A DNA stretch of 64,000 bases from Ctena decussata (Eukaryota; Mollusca; Bivalvia; Lucinida; Lucinidae). The position numbers and the translations under genes were made by a program. Below the pieces are notes generated by a model that saw nothing but the letters and a program-made list of their open reading frames with translations, was not told where the DNA came from and ran no database searches. The stretch is taken from the NCBI GenBank assembly GCA_963989385.1, contig OZ022511.1, positions 1,550,001 through 1,614,000 on the forward strand, read 5' to 3'. Shown in pieces: positions 28,932 to 40,840 of the stretch (within the stretch, counting starts at the first letter, position 1; each line of letters opens with the position of its first letter).

Positions 28932-29028
28932 CCCAGTATGCACATTACGTCGTATTGACGTCGATTCGACGTAATGACGTCGCATTGACGTCAGTGCCAC
29001 GTCATTTCGACCCTGTGTGCCCGCTGGG
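28932..29028. mobile_element. CCAGCAGGCA element, family P4, copy 5
   Basis: CCCAGTATGCACATTACGTC ... GACCCTGTGTGCCCGCTGGG with six CGTC/GACG repeats inside. Confidence 0.7.
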
Positions 29029-29113
29029 ATCTGTCCCTCAATCTGTGTCGGCTAGCCATCTAAACAATCACCAAGGTGGACTTCTCTCCTGTGTACCGAA
29101 TGACAGTGATCAG

Positions 29114-29354
29114 GGGCCGAGTGCACAAAGGAGGCGTAAACTACGCCGGCGTAGCTTACGAACGTCGGCGCAACTAAGTCAGTAATACGACTTTATTTTA
29201 ATCCAAGAGCACGAGGTGATTTGTGAGTTTTGAAGCTATTTTACGACTTAGTTTACGACACGCCTCGGTTGTGCACACGGATTAAAATTCTGCGACATTT
29301 TTACGACGAACGTACGTCGGGCGTAGGCTTACGTCTGCTTTGTGCACTCGGCCC
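29114..29354. mobile_element. Harbinger-type MITE, copy 1, CAG target duplication
   Basis: Ends GGGCCGAGTGCACAAAG / CTTTGTGCACTCGGCCC, flanked by CAG at 29111-29113 and 29355-29357. The interior has an ACGCCGGCGTAGCTTACG block. Confidence 0.85.
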
Positions 29355-29585
29355 CAGTTTTGTTAGTTGGGTTTCCAACCGTGTAGGAAAGGGTTTTCTC
29401 TCAGAGAAAACCCTTTCCTTTTGAAAGTAGTTTCCTTTGCAGGATATATGTTTTTATGTTACGCAACGGTGACTAATCGGAATTTGTTCCCAGAAAATAC
29501 ATGTATCAATTAAAAACTGTTATGCGAGGTTGAGTAGGCAACACATATGCACATCTGTGTCCAATATAGGAATGTTTTGGTCCTG

Positions 29586-30497
29586 GGGCCGAGTGCACAA
29601 AGCAGACGTAAGCGTACGCTCGACGTACGACCGTCGTAAAGTTGTCGCAGAAATTTAATCCGTGTGCACAACCGAGGCGTGTCGTAAACTTAGTCGAAAA
29701 TCGCTCAATAACTCACGTCTGCTTTATAGTAGACTTAACACTGGCGTAAGGTGTTCATTTTGAGTTATTCCGTTAGTGTTTCATCTAAACATGGCCGGAA
29801 TGTTACATTGGATGCACGATTTGCAATATAGAAGGGTTTTAAAGAGAGACAGGATAATCAGAGACAGAACAAATCCTTTGGATACATATAATGATGTAGA
29901 GCTATATGAACATCGCCAACAATTTCAATATTTCATTATCTTCAAAAAAAAAAAAAAAAAAATTCTGATAGACTTTATACGTTTAACTCAAAAGCACATA
30001 CACGTTTGAAAGTGTGATAATGGACATTAGTTTTAAAGAAAAACACCAAAAGATTAAACCATGTCGTGCAGATTTATGATTGACCCATAGCATGCAAAAG
30101 GTGAATATGCCATATGCGAACATCAGAGGCTCATACCAGCCTGCGCATCCGCGCAGTCTGAAAACTATGCATGGAACCTAAGGATTTTACAGGTACAAAG
30201 TGAAGGATCTATCTAAAATCACAGACTCACAGACTGGTTTCAGTCCTGTCTGTTCGCAGATGCCTTAAGCAACCTTTATGCCTAACGCGGCTCATATCAT
30301 ATAAGAAAACCATTCATCAAACACACGTGCTTATTTTATTTGAGATCACTACGCTAGTCGTACTCTGGTCGCAACTACGCCTGACTTACGCCTGCTTCGT
30401 GCACTTGGATTTTAATACAGTCGCAAGATTGACTTAGTTGCGCCGACGTTCGTAGCCTACGCCGGCGTAGCTTACGCCTCCTTTGTGCACTCGGCCC
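29586..30497 (+). mobile_element. Harbinger element, longer derivative keeping transposase sequence
   Basis: Same ends as the MITEs at 29114 and 30616, flanked by CTG at 29583-29585 and 30498-30500, but 912 bp long. Between the MITE-like arms (to about 29720, from about 30340) lies non-MITE sequence that includes a Harbinger transposase N-terminus. Confidence 0.8.
29790..30009 (+). pseudogene. Harbinger (HARBI1-like) transposase N-terminal fragment
   Basis: The frame starts MAGMLHWMHDLQYRRVLKRD and continues RIIRDRTNPLDTYNDVELYE, the FRDRxNPLDxYxDxELYxRYRF region at the start of HARBI1-like proteins. Similarity ends near residue 50 at a poly(A) run, and the DDE catalytic domain is absent. 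No activity is possible from this copy. Confidence 0.75.
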
Positions 30498-30615
30498 CTG
30501 GACAGTCTCGGTGCCAGGAGGTACAACGGTCATGGATTCGTTCCCCGGATTGAGCTTTGTTTGAACATTGTTATGAAAATATGAACAGCAACCAAGAGCG
30601 TAACAGTTTAATCAG

Positions 30616-30855
30616 GGGCCGAGTGCACAAAGCAAACGTAAGCCTACGCCCGACGTACTCCGTCGTAAAAGAGTCGCAGATTTTTAATCCGTGTGCACAA
30701 CAGAGGCGTGGCGTAAACTAAGTCGTAAAATTGCTTTAAAACTCACAAATCGCTTCGTGCGCTTGGATTAAAATACAGTCGTAGTACAGACTTAGTTGCG
30801 CCGACGTTCGTAAGCTACGCCGGCGTAGTTTACGCCTCCTTTGTGCACTCGGCCC
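30616..30855. mobile_element. Harbinger-type MITE, copy 3, CAG target duplication
   Basis: GGGCCGAGTGCACAAAGC ... CTTTGTGCACTCGGCCC with CAG at 30613-30615 and 30856-30858. Confidence 0.85.
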
Positions 30856-31131
30856 CAGGTGCGTATTAAGATTGACAAATTTCAACACGCATCTGCATGT
30901 TTGATGACTCTGATTTTTTTTAATTGGACAAGATTCCAATAGTACCTGCAAACACGCACAACTACATGAAATATCTTTGGGGCTAAATTCTTATTTTTTG
31001 CCCTCAGGGGGTATAAAACAATATAACTAGAGCGTAACATGCAATTTCCCCTATTAACGCTCCTGACAACAACCATTATCGGTTGCCTTATTTCTGTGGA
31101 ACCTGAAAGACTCTGGCCGTATGTCGAAAGG

Positions 31132-31196
31132 TAGAGAGAGAGAGAGACGCACCCACACCACACCAAAATAGTCAAGTGTGACGGACGGCGTGTACC

Positions 31197-31245
<49 letters not shown>

Positions 31246-31250
31246 GAGAG
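31132..31250 (+). repeat. (GA)n microsatellite
   Basis: Short AGAG run at 31132-31147 and a long run of about 25 units at 31201-31250. Confidence 0.9.
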
Positions 31251-31867
31251 ACGTTGTTTTCCTACAGGATTGCTTGAGTCTGCGCCTAGTAAACGTCCTG
31301 TCCCATTCCTGCATGAGAGATAAAATGGCAAGCTTATGCAAATAGGTAGCTAAGATATGACAGTGCCATGCGATCCGTGCGTATGCAAAGCGCATTTATG
31401 CAAAATTAAGCTTTGCAGTAAACGAACTGTGATTTTTTTACTAAACTTCTTAAGCGACCAACCCGCATCTATGATTTGTGCATTTTCAGAAGTTTGGTGA
31501 GAACTCCATCAATTCCTCTTTTACAGACCTGGAACTATAATATGCACAAATTTGTTTTGCATACAAATCAATCTAACAGTATTGTTATATTTTGGTAATC
31601 TATTTTCTGAAAAAAAGGCGGATTTTTAATCTCCCAGTGAGAATGGAATCGCTTGTTGACTAGACAAGTAAATCATAAAGTTTAATACACTTTACTAGTT
31701 ATTTATGTATTCACCTTTTCAACTAGCATATCAGGGCAGACGTAATGACTTAATAGATCCATGCCCCCGAAGTCAATAACTAGATCAATAATCAATAGCT
31801 ATGATTTATAGGTATGATAATTGAGCCGAACTTTTGGGAAATCGGGCTCAACTTAATGACGCACAGC
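31251..31867. other. No feature seen
   Basis: No supported coding or repeat structure. Confidence 0.4.
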
Positions 31868-32038
31868 TGGAGTGAGTGAGTGTACTCGGGTTTAACATCC
31901 CACCAACAACTAGGTCATACGGAAACGGGATCTCGGTTTAAAGTCTCATCCGAGAAGGCCGGAGAAGCGGGTTATCGATCTTGCGATCCCTGGGTTGGTA
32001 GTCTAGCGCGTTATCCACTTCAGTACTACCGCCGCTCC
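31868..32038 (-). mobile_element. tRNA-derived SINE, family A, copy 3
   Basis: GGAGTGAGTGAGTGTACTCG ... AGAAGCGGGTTATCGATCTT ... CCGCCGCTCC on plus; reverse orientation to the copy at 22931. Confidence 0.8.
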
Positions 32039-32214
32039 TCGCACAGTTGGAAAGCATTATTATTTTTTCTTCCATTTCGTGAAAATTTCATAAGGTGACT
32101 CATATTTATGTAAAGATACGAGCTTTAGAAAAATGTGTAATGTAGTTTCTATATATGACGTCATCACTGTCAAGGAAGTAAGGCTTGGGCGTCAACGTTA
32201 TTAATCAAACTGAT

Positions 32215-32345
32215 TCAGCCTGAAGACTCACTCACAAACTGAAGGGCTTTATGTTAAGTTTGTGAGGAATTCGCCGGCATGTACATCGATAAAATCTCTA
32301 AAAAGGAAATTCATTTCTTATAATTCCAATTTTGTCCAATCTAAA
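32215..32345. repeat. Dispersed segment shared with 2935-3060
   Basis: Both carry CTCACAAACTGAA / GTCACAAACTGAA, TTTGTGAG, TTCGCCGG, ATAAAATC or CAAAATCCACC, and ATTTCTTAT then TTCCAA. Nature unknown. Confidence 0.5.
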
Positions 32346-32519
32346 GCTTTTCTTCGGCTGTATTGTCCATCGGTTTACTACATTAGAGGGTTTAGGTGAA
32401 CAGCGTTTGACAAAATCAGAGACATAAGCATTCCTAGCATAATTTCCATTGAAATAACAAATTCTATTTGAAATTACGTTTCGAAGAAGCAAAAGTCGGA
32501 AACATCGTCTAAAATAGTC

Positions 32520-33100
32520 AATGATTCAACCAAAATCACTGTCGAGGGCGCCGCCATTTTGAAAACGTTACTATCTGACGTTTGTTATGACGCTGACGAT
32601 ACGTGATAAATAAACTCATACACGCGCTTGTCTTGGTCGTCTCAATGCAAATTTTGTTTTTCCATTGCAATTAATTAATGCAAAACGTCTGATTCGTTAC
32701 GTAAAAGGTGAAGAAAAACTTACTGGGAAGAAAATGCCGCGTATGGTTACAACGTAAACAGGATTTATCGATGTATAAACGCCTCTCTGCAGATGCTGTC
32801 AGCCAATCATTTATTGGGAACTTGGCCCAAAGAGAGGCTGTTGGAATGAAAAAAGTCAATAAGCAGTGCTTATTAGATACCCCCCGCACAGTAATGGTCA
32901 ATAAAGAAAACTCGCTTGTTCTAGACAGAAAAAATTTAAAGGGGAATACTCTAATAGAATTTGCCCCTAGACAATTATTTGGTTTTATAAATGTTTATCT
33001 TGTGACTGTAAATCTTCCTGCAAATTTTATGAAATTCAATTATTGCCTTTTACAATATATTTTAAAAAAATTAAACAAGCCTTTTTTTATCAAAATTTGA
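32520..33100. other. Open region next to a YY1-like CGCCATTTT motif, function unknown
   Basis: GGCGCCGCCATTTTG at about 32548 is a typical animal promoter motif. A plus frame (32708-33100) and a minus segment with acceptor-like CATTCCAACAG (about 32851) and donor-like CCA|GTAAGTT (about 32728) both exist. I cannot choose between them or name a product. Confidence 0.25.
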
Positions 33101-33104
33101 GTTT

Positions 33105-33985
33105 CAAAGTGTCAGTGTGACCTTGAAAATGGGATCAAGGTCACCAAAACCTAATCATTTCTTTCCCCAATCCCAATGAAGTATCTGTGCTATTTAATGG
33201 TCAAATTCCACCTAATGATTCATGAGATAGAGTGCACACAAGGCTCATTTGAGGGTCTTTATAATGTAGTGACCTTGAATATGAGGTGAATGTCACCAAA
33301 ATCTAATCACTTCTTTCCTGTGTCTAATGCTGTATCTGTGCTAATTCGGTAAAATTCTAGCCATTAGTTCAAGATATAGTGCGCACACAAGCTATTTCCC
33401 ATCAAAATTTGAGTTTTTCAGTGCCAGTGTGACCTTAAAAATGAGATCAATGTCACCAAAATATAATCACTTCTTTCCCCGGTCCAATGATATATCAGTG
33501 CTAGTTGGGTCAAATTCCATCTGTTGATTTACGAAATAGAGTGCACAAAAGGCTCACTTTTAGCGTCTTTACAATGTAGTGTCCTTACAAATGAGGTCAA
33601 GGCCACCAAACACTAATCACTTCTTTTTGCAATCCCAATGAAGTATCTGTGCTAGTTTGGTCAAATTCCGTTAATTGATTCATGAGACAGAGTGCACATA
33701 AGGCTCAGTTTTAGCGTCTTTATAATGTTGTGACCTTGAAAATGAGGCCAAGGTCATCAAATTGTAATCGTTTCTTTTCTCAGTTCCAATGATGTATCTG
33801 TGATAGTTTGGTCAAATTCTATTTAATGATTCATGAGATAGATGCACACAAGGCTTACTTGCACAGTCTTCATAATGAAGTGACCGTAAAAATAAGGTCA
33901 ATTTCACCAAAATCTAATCATTTTTTCCTGTCCAAATGATTAAACTGTGCTCTAGTTCGGTCAAATTCCAGCTTTTGGTCCAGAC
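33105..33985 (+). repeat. Tandem array of about five 160-bp units with inverted TCAAGGTCA motifs
   Basis: Units contain GTGACCTTGAAAATG..GGTCAAGGTCACC, CTAATCACTTCTTT and TTCATGAGATAGAGTGCACA. Related to 14700-15467 and 22203-22858; no clear TIR seen here. Confidence 0.75.
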
Positions 33986-34234
33986 TTCAATTCACACTAC
34001 CCTCAAAATCAAAGTGTTCAGAAGTCCATAAGGAGCAAATTCACCAAAATTTTCGATTTCGCCAATTCATGATTTATTTTTTGCAAGATTGCTCGATAGT
34101 CATCAAATTTAATCATTTTCTTAACTCCAGCAAGCTGTAACAATTTTAAAACCCATAGCAATTTTAGAAGTTATGTCCGACCAAACTGACACACTATCAA
34201 TTCTCTATGGGAATTAAAACAGCTTTAGATGACT

Positions 34235-34700
34235 CTCTGATGAGTTAGGGGACCTCCATACGAACCGAACTACCAAGTAATTGTGTGCACCGCGGCGCAG
34301 GGTGAGGGTGAAGGTTTGGGTCCAGTAAAACCGGGTTAAACCCCCAGTAGTTATTACTGACCGTCCCAAGGCGGTACTTTCGTTGCGGTTGCATTCGTTT
34401 TATATTCGGTGCTGTTCGGTTTATTGTGTTATCATTTTAACCCTTCTGTGATAAAAATTGAAAATAGGTAAAAATAGTTGTTAATTGTTTTTCGTATAAT
34501 TTGCTTAGTCTCTTTTGCAACCTTCTGTTGGTCTAAATTATTCAGTTTGGTAAAGATAGCTGAGTTGCCACCTATTTGGGAAAGAGCTGCTGGCTCGGCT
34601 TATCACTTGTAATTTATTGTTTGTTGGGACGTCTCTGTCAATCTTTCCCTTTGATGTTGGGGACAGGGTTTGGGATCTGATTCAGTCAGTTCCTGAAGTG
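34235..34700 (+). mobile_element. Penelope-like element 3' region, old copy
   Basis: GAACCGAACTACCAA, TTATTACTGACCGTCCCAAG, GGTTGCATTCGTTTT and GAGTTGCCACCTATTTGGGA align with the reverse complement of 6850-6540. Confidence 0.6.
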
Positions 34701-35189
34701 TAGTTACTCTTTAAATTTATTTAGGGGTAGTTTGACTTAAAGTTGGACTTGGTCAAGACAAAGGCTATAGATTCCAACTGCATGTGTATAAAACTTGCAA
34801 AATGAACAAAATGGAAAGTAGAAATGATTTATTTTACCAAATGTTTGAAATGGTCCAGCAATCGCAGGGTAAAAGTATGATCCTTTATGATGTTTTCGAG
34901 TATAGGTTTAAACCAACTGCGATTCCATTTCTCGTTTCTGCGTAGCTTCCCTTTTGCACGCGTTTCCTGTTTAGACCAATGGAAATTGGGTTTGTCAATC
35001 GCATATAAACTGGTTCCCAACTTCCTTTATAAGACAATCAATGAACTGAATACCAGCTAAAATGGTGACTGCTGAAAGGAGGATCTCGTCTTCAATTATC
35101 TGACGAAATATATCCTCGTGTCTAAATACACATTTGCACTTAATGCTATTGAGTTATCATTCCTATACCCCACCATCATAAATTGTTTA

Positions 35190-36238
35190 TATGCCCCGCC
35201 ATTTTCAATGAGGGAGGAGGGGGCATATAGTATCGCCGCTGTCCGTACGTACGTCCGTCTCGTACGTACGTCCCGAAATAGTTTCCGTTCGATATCTCTT
35301 GAAAAGACTGGTGTATTGGATTTTTTTTATACACAGGCAATTGATTATGAAATACAGGCCAGGTTCGATTTTGGGTAAAATCCGCCAGTTATTATGGAAG
35401 TTATTGCCCTTTTTCAGTTTTATTTTGTGCAAAAAATAGTTTCCGTTCGACATCTTTTGAAAAAATTTGTGTATTGGATTTAAATTTTTACACAGGTATA
35501 TAATCATAAAATACAGGTCAAGTTCGATTTTGGGTAATATCTCCCAATTATTATGAGAGTTATGGCCCTTTTTAGCTTCATTTTGTGCAAAACAACGGTT
35601 TCCGTTCGATATCTTTTGAAAAGATTGTTGTTTTGGATTCATATTTCATACACAGGTACTCATCATTGAATACAGGTCAAGTTAGTTTTTAGATAAAATT
35701 CGCCGATCATTATGGGAGTTTTGGAGCTTGTTCAACTTCAGTTTCTGTAAAAAAAATGGTTTTAATTAGACATCTTTTGACAGAATTGGTGTAATGAATT
35801 CATATTTTATTCACAGGTATATAATCATAAAGTACAGGTCTAGTTAGATTTTGGATGAAATTCGCCAATCATTATGGGAGTTATTGCCCTTCTCCAACTT
35901 CTTTTTATGCAAAATGCTTGATTTCAGGCTATATCTCTTGAAAAGTTACTTGTTTTCCGGCTGGTATCTCTTGGAAAGTTACATGGAATCCATTTCTGTG
36001 GTCGGATACAGAATTTTATCGATATCACATATCACAGAACCCACACCCCCACCTACCCACCCTGCACTGGATCCACACATGATACATGATACAGCTGCCC
36101 AAGGAAAACAATAAACCATGTCTATATGCACGCTAATTTTTCATATTGTATAAGCCTGTCTTTGTGAACCTAGTTATCCTAGAAGTACCAGTATATTCAA
36201 CAAGGTGTCATCTTACTCGAGGCACTACGCGGGGCATA
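35190..36238 (+). mobile_element. TIR-bounded tandem-repeat element, TATGCCCCG ends
   Basis: Starts TATGCCCCGCCATTTTCAAT and ends CTACGCGGGGCATA. Inside are about four 180-bp units (TTTCCGTTCGATATCT, AATACAGGTCAAGTT, ATTATGGGAGTTATTGCC). Confidence 0.75.
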
Positions 36239-37714
36239 CGTGTCCTATGGACACATTTCTAGTCTATTATTTTCTCGTTACTTTAAGTTAATATCAGTGT
36301 TTTATGATAATTTCATAATGAAATACGCGGGAGAATACTTTTAAATATTTTAGCAATGTTTAAATTTAATAATTATCAATTTTAAAACTTGTTACTCTTT
36401 CTTAGACAGGGTTATGAACAGAAGAAGAAGAGGAAGAAATAATAAGAACAATGAACAAATCTACTTTATTAGAATATTGTTGCAGTTAAAAAGAAACAAA
36501 ACTTTGTTTTAATATTATCAGAGGACTCTACCGCATAATGCGATTTCTATGATGCCACTTTAGTTTTCATATTTGACTATAAACTTTGATAATAATGAAA
36601 TTAACAACGTTTTATGTTAAATGTTATTTTTGGCTGATTTATAATAATCTGAATGCTGTAAGGCATTATGCATTATCAGTTAAGCGCTTCTTTAAGGGAA
36701 ATTAAAAAGAAAAATACTAGAAATCAAAGTATTCTGACGAAATTTGCTGTTAGACAAAAAAACACAAAAAGAAAAAGAAAAAAAATCATTTTTTCGTATT
36801 TAAAACAAGGTTATTGCTGTTTGAAACTAAAGCAAACTTTTCTAACTTCAAAAACTGTGTCAATATTGAAAGACATTACTGATATACAAAGCGCTATTCT
36901 CTGGTGCCATTTGCGTTTTAGAGTCATGTCAAGTAAATTCGGACAGCAGGTAAATTCGGACATTGACATTGTTTTCTTTATATGTCAGTTGTTTGGCACT
37001 AATTGATATGTTTTCTATGTAATTGAGATTCTTTAAATCCATTACATAAACTCCTAACACATCCCAGTGCAGTTTTGATGTTATTCTTATATCAAATCAC
37101 AAGGGGAGTTATGTGATTACAATGATATCAATTTTAGAAAAAAACTTTAAAATATTCTAATCTTTTAGAATCATTTGATTTATCTAAAGTACGGTTTGTT
37201 GTGTCATTTAATGTTGTCTTCTAGCGCTGTTGAGCGCACAAATGAACCGTAAAATTACGAATGTCGGCGCGATACAGTAAGCCCATCGTAAGACACTGCA
37301 TTAAAATCCAAGTACATAAAGCGGGCGTACTCGAAAATTTGGCAGGTTAAACTTTTTTTAAATATCGATCATTATAGTGCTTCGATTATTATTTTTTCAT
37401 AAGGAATTTGAAATAAAGGCATATATCTTTAAAGGAAATACTCATCTGTCTTCCATAGACGACAGTGCAACGCATCCACACTTTGAGGTCATTTTCTTTT
37501 GATCGACAAAGACACGGAAATCCCATTTATTTTGCCAGTTTTTTCAAAGAGGGTCAATGTTACTGAATGCACATGTTTTGATCCCATAGACATTTTATGT
37601 AAAACTAAGCAGAATTTTAATTTAAAAAATGCATTTTATCAGAGCATGTGAAAACATAACATTTTCAACCAATATCTAGACAGCGTTTGCATTACAAGAT
37701 GGTCCATTTGACAG
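36239..37714. other. No gene seen; holds half a P2 MITE
   Basis: 36921-37002 (GTAAATTCGGACAGCAGGTA..ATATGTCAGTTGTTTGG) is the left arm of family P2. Elsewhere nothing supported; the 112-codon frame at 36668 has no recognisable domain. Confidence 0.5.
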
Positions 37715-38320
37715 GATCACTTTGAATTGAGGTGTCTGAGATTTTATTGACTTCAAGAAAAGTGCCTCAATATCATAAAATTGTAAAAATTGCAAAATTC
37801 ATGGAAATGAGCGGGGCATCAGTTGTATTGTAATTCATGTTGTCTTTGTTTAAACATATATTATTTCAAAAATCAAACATTCATGGCAGTAACTATATTG
37901 TTATATATACATAAGCATAATAGGATTAGAACGGAAGCAATGGCTTATTTAGTTCCTTTGCTAATGTTGTCTCGAATTTTGCTCCTTCTTCAAAATGCTT
38001 CAAAACAATGGGAAAATTGTTGGCAACTAAAGGTCAAATTTATGGGCCGTTTAAATGAGTATATGTTGTAGAAATGTTTATTAAATAGTTTGAGCAGTGT
38101 ATGAAACCTCCAATGGCATCACATGATAGAACTCGCTTTCATAATATTTACGCGGTTTTATAAGATTCTGAAAAAAGTTTGCTTATTTCTAAACTGCGCT
38201 AACATTGTAATAGATTAGATTTTATCATTTATTTCTTCTTCTTCGTACTCTTCTTCTTTTCACTGTAATTATCTTTCATCAGATAAGTTTAACAGAAGTT
38301 TTTTTTCTGTTTTTCATTTT

Positions 38321-39423
38321 AGCTCACCTGAGCCAGCGGCTCCGGGGGAGCTTATAGAACGATACTAAGGCTCCGTCGTCCGTCGTCGTCCGTCAACAAT
38401 TTCAAACGACTTCTCAAAAAACACAGGGCCGATTGTAACCAAATTTCATGTAGAGGCTGGGGAACGAAAATTTGTTCAAACGATCATAGTTACATTACCA
38501 ACATGGCCGCCACGCCCATATATGGTCAAAACATTTAACAATCTTCTTCTCCACACCCAAATCAGCCGATGGCCTTGAAACTTGGTATGTAGCATCAGGT
38601 AAAAAAAGTACTACCAAGATTGTTCAATTTATGACCTGGGTTGACCTTAACCTTTTTACGGTAAGGTCAAATTTGCTTTCTGTAGCTCTTATATGGGAAA
38701 ATGCTAGAACATAAGATTTCTTGGAAACTGTTGGATTTAGACCTGAAAAATGGTATATACAGTCATCTTAATGAGTCCATGAAAATTAATATGTTCAAGA
38801 GGTCAATCTCATTCTTTGACCCTGGTCTCTCATATTGTGACAATTTCACACATCTCCTCAAAAGCCACTGGGCCAATGTAACGAAATTTTATATAAAGCC
38901 TCTAGGGGCTGAGGGAATTAAGTTGTTCAAACAGACTGAGTCTGGGTCACATGATCAACATGGCCGTTATGCCCATATATGGCAAAAACCTATAAAAAAA
39001 TCTTCTTCTCAAGAACCAAATGATCGATGGCCTTGAAACTTGGTGTATATAGCATCAGGTACTTGAGTACTATCAAGATTGTTCAAATGATGACCTTGGG
39101 CTGACCTTGATCTTTCTAAGGGCAAGGTCAAGTATGGGAAAATGCTAGAACATAAGATTTCATAGCAAGTTTAGAAGATTTTGTCCTAAAAATTGGTATA
39201 TACAGTCGCCTAAGTTAGTACATGGAAGATTTGCGGGTACAAGAGATCAAGGTCATTCTTTGACCTTTGACCCATGTCTCTCATATTTTGACAATTTAAG
39301 ACATTTCCTCAAAAGCCACTTGGCTAATTGTAATCAAATTTCATACACGGCCTCCAGGGGCTGAGGGAACAAAAATTTATCCAAGCGGTCTAGGTCTACA
39401 TGGCCACCATACTCAGGTGAGCC
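38321..39423 (+). mobile_element. TIR-bounded tandem-repeat element, AGCTCACCTGAG ends, copy 1
   Basis: Starts AGCTCACCTGAGCC and ends CTCAGGTGAGC. About three long units (TTGAAACTTGGTATGTAGCA, CTCATATTGTGACAATTT, AACATGGCCG). Same family as 50357-53065. Confidence 0.75.
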
Positions 39424-39591
39424 CCATGGTCCTCTTGTTCTTATTTACGCCTCATACGTCGCGTTAGGCGAAAAAATAGCACGGCAAAAAAATCCTTGAC
39501 ACGTTTAAACCATTCTCGCTGAAAGATGGAATAAGGTATTTATTCTATTTTCACGTTTTTCATGCACTTAGACTTTCTAGAACAGATCTTT

Positions 39592-39828
39592 TGAGCCACA
39601 ACACGAGAAAAGTGGTTGTGCACCCAGCCCAGACTCAGATCAGCCTGGGCATCCGCCAAGTCTAATCAGAATCTTCGCTAAGCGCTTATAGGGTAGCTTA
39701 GGGACTAGGGACTAAGCTACCGCCATGCGGACAGTGAAGACTCTGATCAGACTGGGCGGATGCCCAGGCTGATCTGAGTCTGCGCTGGGCGCACAATCAC
39801 ATTGTTGGTTTTCTCGCGTCGCGGCTCA
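39592..39828. mobile_element. Palindromic MITE, family P1, copy 7
   Basis: TGAGCCACAACACGAGAAAA ... TTTTCTCGCGTCGCGGCTCA; AACCAACAA is deleted on the left arm. Confidence 0.9.
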
Positions 39829-40391
39829 ATTTTCTTTCTTAGAAATTACTGATACGTTGGAAAACGCTCTTAGTAGTTATCACCCTTTGAGTTGAAGCTA
39901 TGACTTTATCGGAACAGGAGTTATAGTTAAACAAAGCTACATTGTGAAATATTTGCTCGGTGAAGCCTTTATATTTTTTAAAAAATACTGCATAAAGCCG
40001 TCAGACCCTTGCATTTTCAGACGACATAGAAAAGAAATACATATATTTGTTTCACACTCAGAAGAAAATCATTTCGTAAGTCAGAAAGGCCTGAGCTTCT
40101 TGATTATTTATCTTTTGACATGTAAACTGAAATTTTTAATTTTATCCCATTCCACATTAATAGTTGAAAAGGAGGTAGTGGCATTACTCAGTGCTAGGAT
40201 TATCACTGTTGTGGTTCGAGACTGGCTATGGTCATACTCGTATGTGAGAAAGCCAATGTTCGTTAACCGTGGATTACAGGCAGGATTACTTTGAACTGAA
40301 GGTTATGAGATTTTAAAGACTTCTAGAAAAATGTCTCAATTACAGAACATTTAGAAATGGCAAAACTTGTTCCATTGAACTGAGCAGGGAA

Positions 40392-40840
40392 ATGCTTAAG
40401 TTCACACTAGACAGAAAATCTCTTCAAACAATTTACATTTCATTTATTAGGCCACTTCTAGAGTATGCCGATGTTGTCTGGGACAATTGTACCCAATATG
40501 AAGCAAACGAGTTAGAAAAAATCTAAAATGAGGCAGCGCGCATTGTCACAGGAGCAACCAAATTAGTCTCTATCCATTCCCTTCTTTCGGAAACTGGTTG
40601 GGAATCTCTAGCATCCCGAAGAGATAAGCACAAGCTTATACTGTATTATTTATAAGATGCAAAAGTAGATTCAGTCGACAAACACGATAGATAGTATATA
40701 TTCTGTGTTATTGTATAATTGAGGGATACAGATTCAAATAAGTCTCTTGACTTCCTTCTGGATCCCTTTTGTATAATATATGTATTTATTTCATAATGTC
40801 CATTGAATGTGTGTTTGTTATACGAAAGAAATAAAGTTTA
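40392..40840 (+). pseudogene. Non-LTR retrotransposon 3' relic (RT C-terminus and tail)
   Basis: Reads MLKFTLDRKSLQTIYISFIR, LLEYADVVWDNCTQYE, then after a stop NEAARIVTGATKLVS and GWESLASRRDKHKL, the C-terminal region after the RT palm in Jockey/CR1-like LINEs. Two stops; a 3' UTR ends GAAATAAAGTTTAAACC. Confidence 0.8.

Larger units (their letters stand above)
37714..40282 (+). repeat. Segmental tandem duplication, unit 1
   Basis: Landmarks recur in the same order in 40283-43120: GGATCACTTTGAATTGAGG, ATTTATGGGCCGTT, TCTAGAACAGATC, TTGGAAAACGCTCTTAG, TTAAACAAAGCTAC and the CTGGCTATGGTCATACTCG region. Unit 1 gained the element 38321-39423 and a P1 MITE. Confidence 0.65.

Noticed and set aside
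29776..30009. Full transposase gene
   Set aside because: Only about 50 residues match HARBI1-like proteins; the rest is a poly(A) run and random sequence.
34205..34250. Hammerhead-ribozyme-like core (CTGATGAG ... CGAAC) in a Penelope-like 3' region
   Set aside because: The GAAA part is GAAC, the copy at 6835 has TTGACGAG, and no stems I and III could be drawn.
35205..35642. 145-codon minus frame
   Set aside because: It is the antisense of a tandem-repeat element (35190-36238), with the repeat period visible in the peptide.
36668..37006. 112-codon plus frame
   Set aside because: Lys-rich low-complexity translation of AT-rich DNA that runs into half a P2 MITE.
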